Below, one piece after another: positions 60,863 through 64,000 of a DNA stretch of 64,000 bases (its first letter is position 1; each line of letters starts with the position of its first letter). The DNA lies in assembly GCF_048571275.1 (NCBI RefSeq), contig NZ_CP182357.1, forward strand, positions 2,480,001 to 2,544,000, read 5' to 3'. The DNA comes from Marinarcus sediminis. Lineage in GTDB: Bacteria > Campylobacterota > Campylobacteria > Campylobacterales > Arcobacteraceae. The translations under genes and the position numbers were made by a program. The notes beneath the pieces are model-generated. The model did not search any database. It saw only the letters and a program-made list of their open reading frames with translations, and was not told the origin of the DNA.

Positions 60863-62587
60863 TTAACCGTTGAAGTTATCGAACTTCTTATTTTTATAAG
60901 CATCTTTCGTAATGACAATATCTTTTTGTTTCTCTTTGCGTTTGGTATCTTTTTCCACATAGATTTTTTTGCGAGTTATGGGATCCATTTCGGTGTAATA
61001 CATCACAGCTGAATACGTTGATGGGGTAGGAGTAAAAATTTGTGCTTGTTCAGGATTCATCTTTAACTCATGTGTCGTAAACTGTTTTAACGCATGCATA
61101 TCTTTCTCTTCACATCCTGGGTGGGCAGCAATTAAATAGTAGGTTAAAAATTGATTTTTCCCCGCTTCCTTATTGAGTTGGTCATATAAGCGTTTAAAAT
61201 CGACCAATGATTGTTTCCCCGGTTTTCCCATGAGTTTTAAGACTCTGTCACTGGTGTGTTCTGGGGCTACTTTCATTTGACCCGAGATATGGTGATTGAC
61301 CAACTCTTTTAAATACTCATAGCCATGTTTTTTATCTGCAGTTATCACATCGTAACGAATCCCAGAAGCCACAAATGCTTTTTTAATGCCAGGAACTTGT
61401 CTGATATCTTTTAAGAGTTTTAAGTGTCTGGAATGGTCTACTTTCATTACTTTACATAAACGGTCATAATCGACACATCGAATGTCGTCGCACGTCCCTT
61501 TTTTAAGTTTCTTTCCACACTCATAACCATACATATTGGCCGTTGGTCCACCTACATCAGAGATAATGCCTTTAAAATCTTTATACATCGTAAACTCTTT
61601 GGCCTCTTCTAAAATGGATTGTTCGCTTCGTGTTCGAATGGTGCGTCCTTGATGCACACCAATGGCACAAAAATTACACTCACCCCAACAACCATGATGC
61701 GTTTGAATAGAGAATTTTATGGTCTCTAAACACTTCACTTTCCCTTGTGAACGATGAAAAGGGTGAAGTTCTCTTTGGTGAGGCAGTTTTGCAATTGCAT
61801 CCATCTCTTTTTCATCCAAATAATCGCACGGGGGATTTTGAATCGAGTATCGAGTATCAATTTGTTGGCATAATCCTTTAGCATTGATAGGATCATTGTT
61901 TTGATAAAAGGCATCAAAGAGATCAATGTATCTCTCTTTGTTATCCAAACACGCTTGATGTGAAGGGAGTTGAATATAGTCCGCTTTAGGCTCTTTAGAG
62001 ATATAACACACCCCGCGTACCTCTTGAGGATTTGCTCCATCACGTAACGCTGCACTGAACTCTTTGATGGCAATTTCACCCATACCATAAATCAAATAAT
62101 CGGCTTTGGCATCAAATAAGATGGGTTTTCGCAGTTTGTTTGACCAATAATCATAGTGAGTCACTCTTCGTAAACTCGCTTCTATACCACCTAAAACAAT
62201 GGGAACAGTATTTTTAAAATGTTTTCGTATTAAATTGGTATAAACTAACGTGGCACGGTCAGGCCGTTTATCGTTTTTGCCATCAGGCGTATAATCATCT
62301 GAATTTCTGAATTTTTTGGTTGCCGTGTAGTTGGAAACCATCGAATCAATGCTTCCACCACTGACTCCCCAATAGAGTTTGGGTTCCCCCAAACGCATGA
62401 TGTCATCACTGAGTACATCTGGTTGTCCAATGATGCCTACTTTATACCCTTGGGCTTCAAGCATTCTTCCAACAACAGCCACTCCAATAAAAGGGGAATC
62501 AATATACGCATCACCCGTTACAAGGATAACATCACACTGTTCCCAGCCCAATTTATTAAGTTCTTCTTTGGTTGTTGGTAAAAACAT
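60863..62587 (-). CDS. YgiQ-family radical SAM protein
   Basis: 574 residues. The N-terminal part (YIDSPFIGVAVVGRML; VSGGSIDSMVSNY) is the family's own region, followed by a radical SAM core with CX3CX2C in HHGCWGECNFCAIG and a C-terminal PTPSTYSAVMYYTEMDP motif. It is about 120-170 residues shorter than some Gram-negative members, which carry a longer tail. Function unknown. It stands alone after the aspS terminator. Confidence 0.9.
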   Translation of the reverse strand: MFLPTTKEELNKLGWEQCDVILVTGDAYIDSPFIGVAVVGRMLEAQGYKVGIIGQPDVLSDDIMRLGEPKLYWGVSGGSIDSMVSNYTATKKFRNSDDYTPDGKNDKRPDRATLVYTNLIRKHFKNTVPIVLGGIEASLRRVTHYDYWSNKLRKPILFDAKADYLIYGMGEIAIKEFSAALRDGANPQEVRGVCYISKEPKADYIQLPSHQACLDNKERYIDLFDAFYQNNDPINAKGLCQQIDTRYSIQNPPCDYLDEKEMDAIAKLPHQRELHPFHRSQGKVKCLETIKFSIQTHHGCWGECNFCAIGVHQGRTIRTRSEQSILEEAKEFTMYKDFKGIISDVGGPTANMYGYECGKKLKKGTCDDIRCVDYDRLCKVMKVDHSRHLKLLKDIRQVPGIKKAFVASGIRYDVITADKKHGYEYLKELVNHHISGQMKVAPEHTSDRVLKLMGKPGKQSLVDFKRLYDQLNKEAGKNQFLTYYLIAAHPGCEEKDMHALKQFTTHELKMNPEQAQIFTPTPSTYSAVMYYTEMDPITRKKIYVEKDTKRKEKQKDIVITKDAYKNKKFDNFNG

Positions 62588-62678
62588 TACTCTTCTTTAT
62601 TTTTTTGGTATTTTGCCACAATACGATTTAACCTATTCTATAATTTTTAAACTACTCATAGAAATATAACAATAAAAA

Positions 62679-62702
62679 AAGGCAAGAGTTTCCTCTTGCC
62701 TT
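62679..62702 (-). terminator. Terminator of aspS
   Basis: AAGGCAAGAG / CTCTTGCCTT, a 10-bp perfect stem with a 4-base loop, followed on the minus strand by TTTTTTTATTG. Confidence 0.93.
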
Positions 62703-62723
62703 TTCAACTCTCTTTTTTGACAA

Positions 62724-64000
62724 TTAAACGTCAGCTTGTTGTCTGATTCTTAAACTCAACTCTTTTAATTGTTCATTGTCCACACTGCTTGGTGCTTGTG
62801 TCATCAAACATTGTGCTCTTTGTGTTTTAGGGAAAGCAATAACATCTCGAATAGAGTCTGTTCCAGCAAGTAACATGATCATTCTGTCTAATCCCAATGC
62901 AAATCCACCGTGTGGAGGTGCACCAAATTGTAAAGCATCCAATAAGAAACCAAATTTTTCTTTGGCTTCTTCTTCTTTAATCCCCATTAAAGAGAAGACT
63001 TCATTTTGAATTTGCTCTTTATGAATTCTGATACTTCCACCACCAAGCTCTGTACCATTAAGTACAATATCATACGCAATCGATTCAATCTCTTCAATGT
63101 TCTCTTTGTTTAAATCTTTTGGCATTGTAAAGGGATGGTGAAGGGCTTTGATTTTCCCCTCTTCTACTTCAAACATTGGGAAATCTACAACCCATAAAAA
63201 TTCAAATGTATCTTCTGGAATGATGTTCATTTCAGCGGCTAAAAAGAGTCTGAATCGTCCCATATAATCACAAACCACTTTTTTGTGCCCTGCTCCAAAG
63301 AATACCACATCTCCAATTTCAAGCTCAGTTACGTTAATAATCTCTTCTAAATCTGCTTCACTAAAGAATTTGGTCAATGGTCCTTTTAAACCATCTTCTT
63401 TCATTTGAAAATACCCTAACCCTTGAGCTCCAAATTTTCTTACATAATCTTCAAACCCTTTCATTTGTCGTTTTGAGAAAATGTTATCTCCATTGGTTAC
63501 TTTAATCGCTTTAATTCTGTTGTGAGCTTTGTCTTTGGCAATTTCAGCAAAAATTTCATTGCTGCTTCGTGCAAAAATATCAATCACATCTACTAATGGC
63601 ATACCAAATCTTAAATCGGGTTTATCGCTTCCATATTGTTCCATTGCTTGTGCGTAAGTCATTCTAGGAAAAGTTGTAGGAACCGTTTTACCACAGGCTG
63701 TAAATGTATCGTGAATCAATTTTTCAGCAACTTTAATCACATCTTCTTGTGTACAAAAAGACATTTCAACATCGATTTGTGTAAATTCTGGTTGTCTGTC
63801 AGCTCTTAAATCTTCATCTCTGAAACATTTTGCAATTTGAAAATATTTATCAAATCCAGAGACCATTAAAAGTTGTTTAAAAAGTTGTGGCGATTGTGGA
63901 AGTGCGTAAAATTGTCCACCATGAACTCTTGAAGGCACCAAATAATCTCTTGCACCTTCTGGAGTTGATTTTGTTAAAATGGGTGTTTCTACATCTAAGA
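62724..64000 (-). CDS. aspS: Aspartyl-tRNA synthetase, 5' end outside window
   Basis: The frame is open through the right edge, so the N-terminal anticodon-binding domain is missing. About 425 residues are present. The class II core is complete: motif 2 CFRDEDLRADRQPEFTQ, split as CFRDEDLRA and QPEFTQID; the bacterial GAD insertion domain; and motif 3 GGFALGLDRMIMLL. It charges tRNA-Asp, and perhaps also tRNA-Asn in bacteria without an asparaginyl-tRNA synthetase. Transcription ends at the hairpin 62679-62702. Confidence 0.96.
   Translation of the reverse strand, partial: LDVETPILTKSTPEGARDYLVPSRVHGGQFYALPQSPQLFKQLLMVSGFDKYFQIAKCFRDEDLRADRQPEFTQIDVEMSFCTQEDVIKVAEKLIHDTFTACGKTVPTTFPRMTYAQAMEQYGSDKPDLRFGMPLVDVIDIFARSSNEIFAEIAKDKAHNRIKAIKVTNGDNIFSKRQMKGFEDYVRKFGAQGLGYFQMKEDGLKGPLTKFFSEADLEEIINVTELEIGDVVFFGAGHKKVVCDYMGRFRLFLAAEMNIIPEDTFEFLWVVDFPMFEVEEGKIKALHHPFTMPKDLNKENIEEIESIAYDIVLNGTELGGGSIRIHKEQIQNEVFSLMGIKEEEAKEKFGFLLDALQFGAPPHGGFALGLDRMIMLLAGTDSIRDVIAFPKTQRAQCLMTQAPSSVDNEQLKELSLRIRQQADV

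Noticed and set aside
1..64000. CRISPR arrays, tRNA and rRNA genes
   Set aside because: No regularly spaced direct repeats, CCA-ended cloverleafs or rRNA-like conserved blocks were seen on reading; a tRNAscan or CRISPR finder run would be needed to exclude them.

Overview
The window comes from a low-GC member of the Campylobacterota, most like Arcobacteraceae (Arcobacter and relatives). This rests on gene content (a CiaB-type protein, 7TMR-DISM histidine kinases, a large NAD-type glutamate dehydrogenase, HtpG, a DbpA helicase, a Mn-type pyrophosphatase), AT-rich codon use and short intergenic spacers. No rRNA, tRNA or CRISPR array was seen. Both ends cut a gene: an HD-GYP phosphodiesterase on the left and aspartyl-tRNA synthetase on the right.

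Region by region. 1-1.6 kb: cyclic-di-GMP phosphodiesterase. 1.7-11.5 kb: accessory block. It has a histidine kinase/response regulator pair facing away from a Slam-like TPR/beta-barrel outer-membrane protein, two tandemly duplicated FecR-domain proteins whose C-termini look like TbpB-type lipocalin-like barrels, an FtsX-type permease, and an ABC ATPase gene broken after about 120 codons and fused to a phage-type Gp88/DUF7227-like gene. 11.6-20.7 kb: housekeeping and signalling (EAL protein, PIN-PhoH ATPase, HD phosphohydrolase, PAS kinase, parvulin, DbpA, DedA). 21-25 kb: small genes of unknown role, a paralogous lipoprotein/cytosolic pair, a 37-residue membrane peptide, a HepT/MntA toxin-antitoxin pair and a possible HEPN protein. 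25-34 kb: HtpG, CiaB, glutamate dehydrogenase, YbaK, AlkC. 34.3-39.1 kb: defence island with a three-gene ABC-3C-like system (nuclease-like effector, middle component, DUF2326 ATPase), a structured non-coding element and a RhuM-family gene. 39.3-44.3 kb: agmatinase family, leuA with an apparent leucine attenuator, AraC regulator, pyrophosphatase, ferritin. 44.4-51.7 kb: a YbhGFSR-like efflux operon, an MFS protein and a TauE-type permease. 51.7-64 kb: alanine dehydrogenase, DsbA-family protein, two radical SAM proteins, UvrC, alanine racemase, CinA-like protein, adenylate kinase and AspRS.

The best candidate for something not well described is 4.3-8.9 kb. A Slam-like exporter sits directly before two non-lipidated proteins with a FecR-like N-terminal domain, an acidic/proline-rich linker and a TbpB-like C-terminal barrel. 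The two copies are almost identical at the N-terminus and diverged at the C-terminus, and the duplication left a visible scar. Other signals worth checking are a complete leucine leader peptide and terminator before a LeuA that lacks its usual C-terminal regulatory domain, two genes whose promoters imply leaderless mRNAs, two genes that appear to start on non-standard codons, and a possible small RNA upstream of uvrC.
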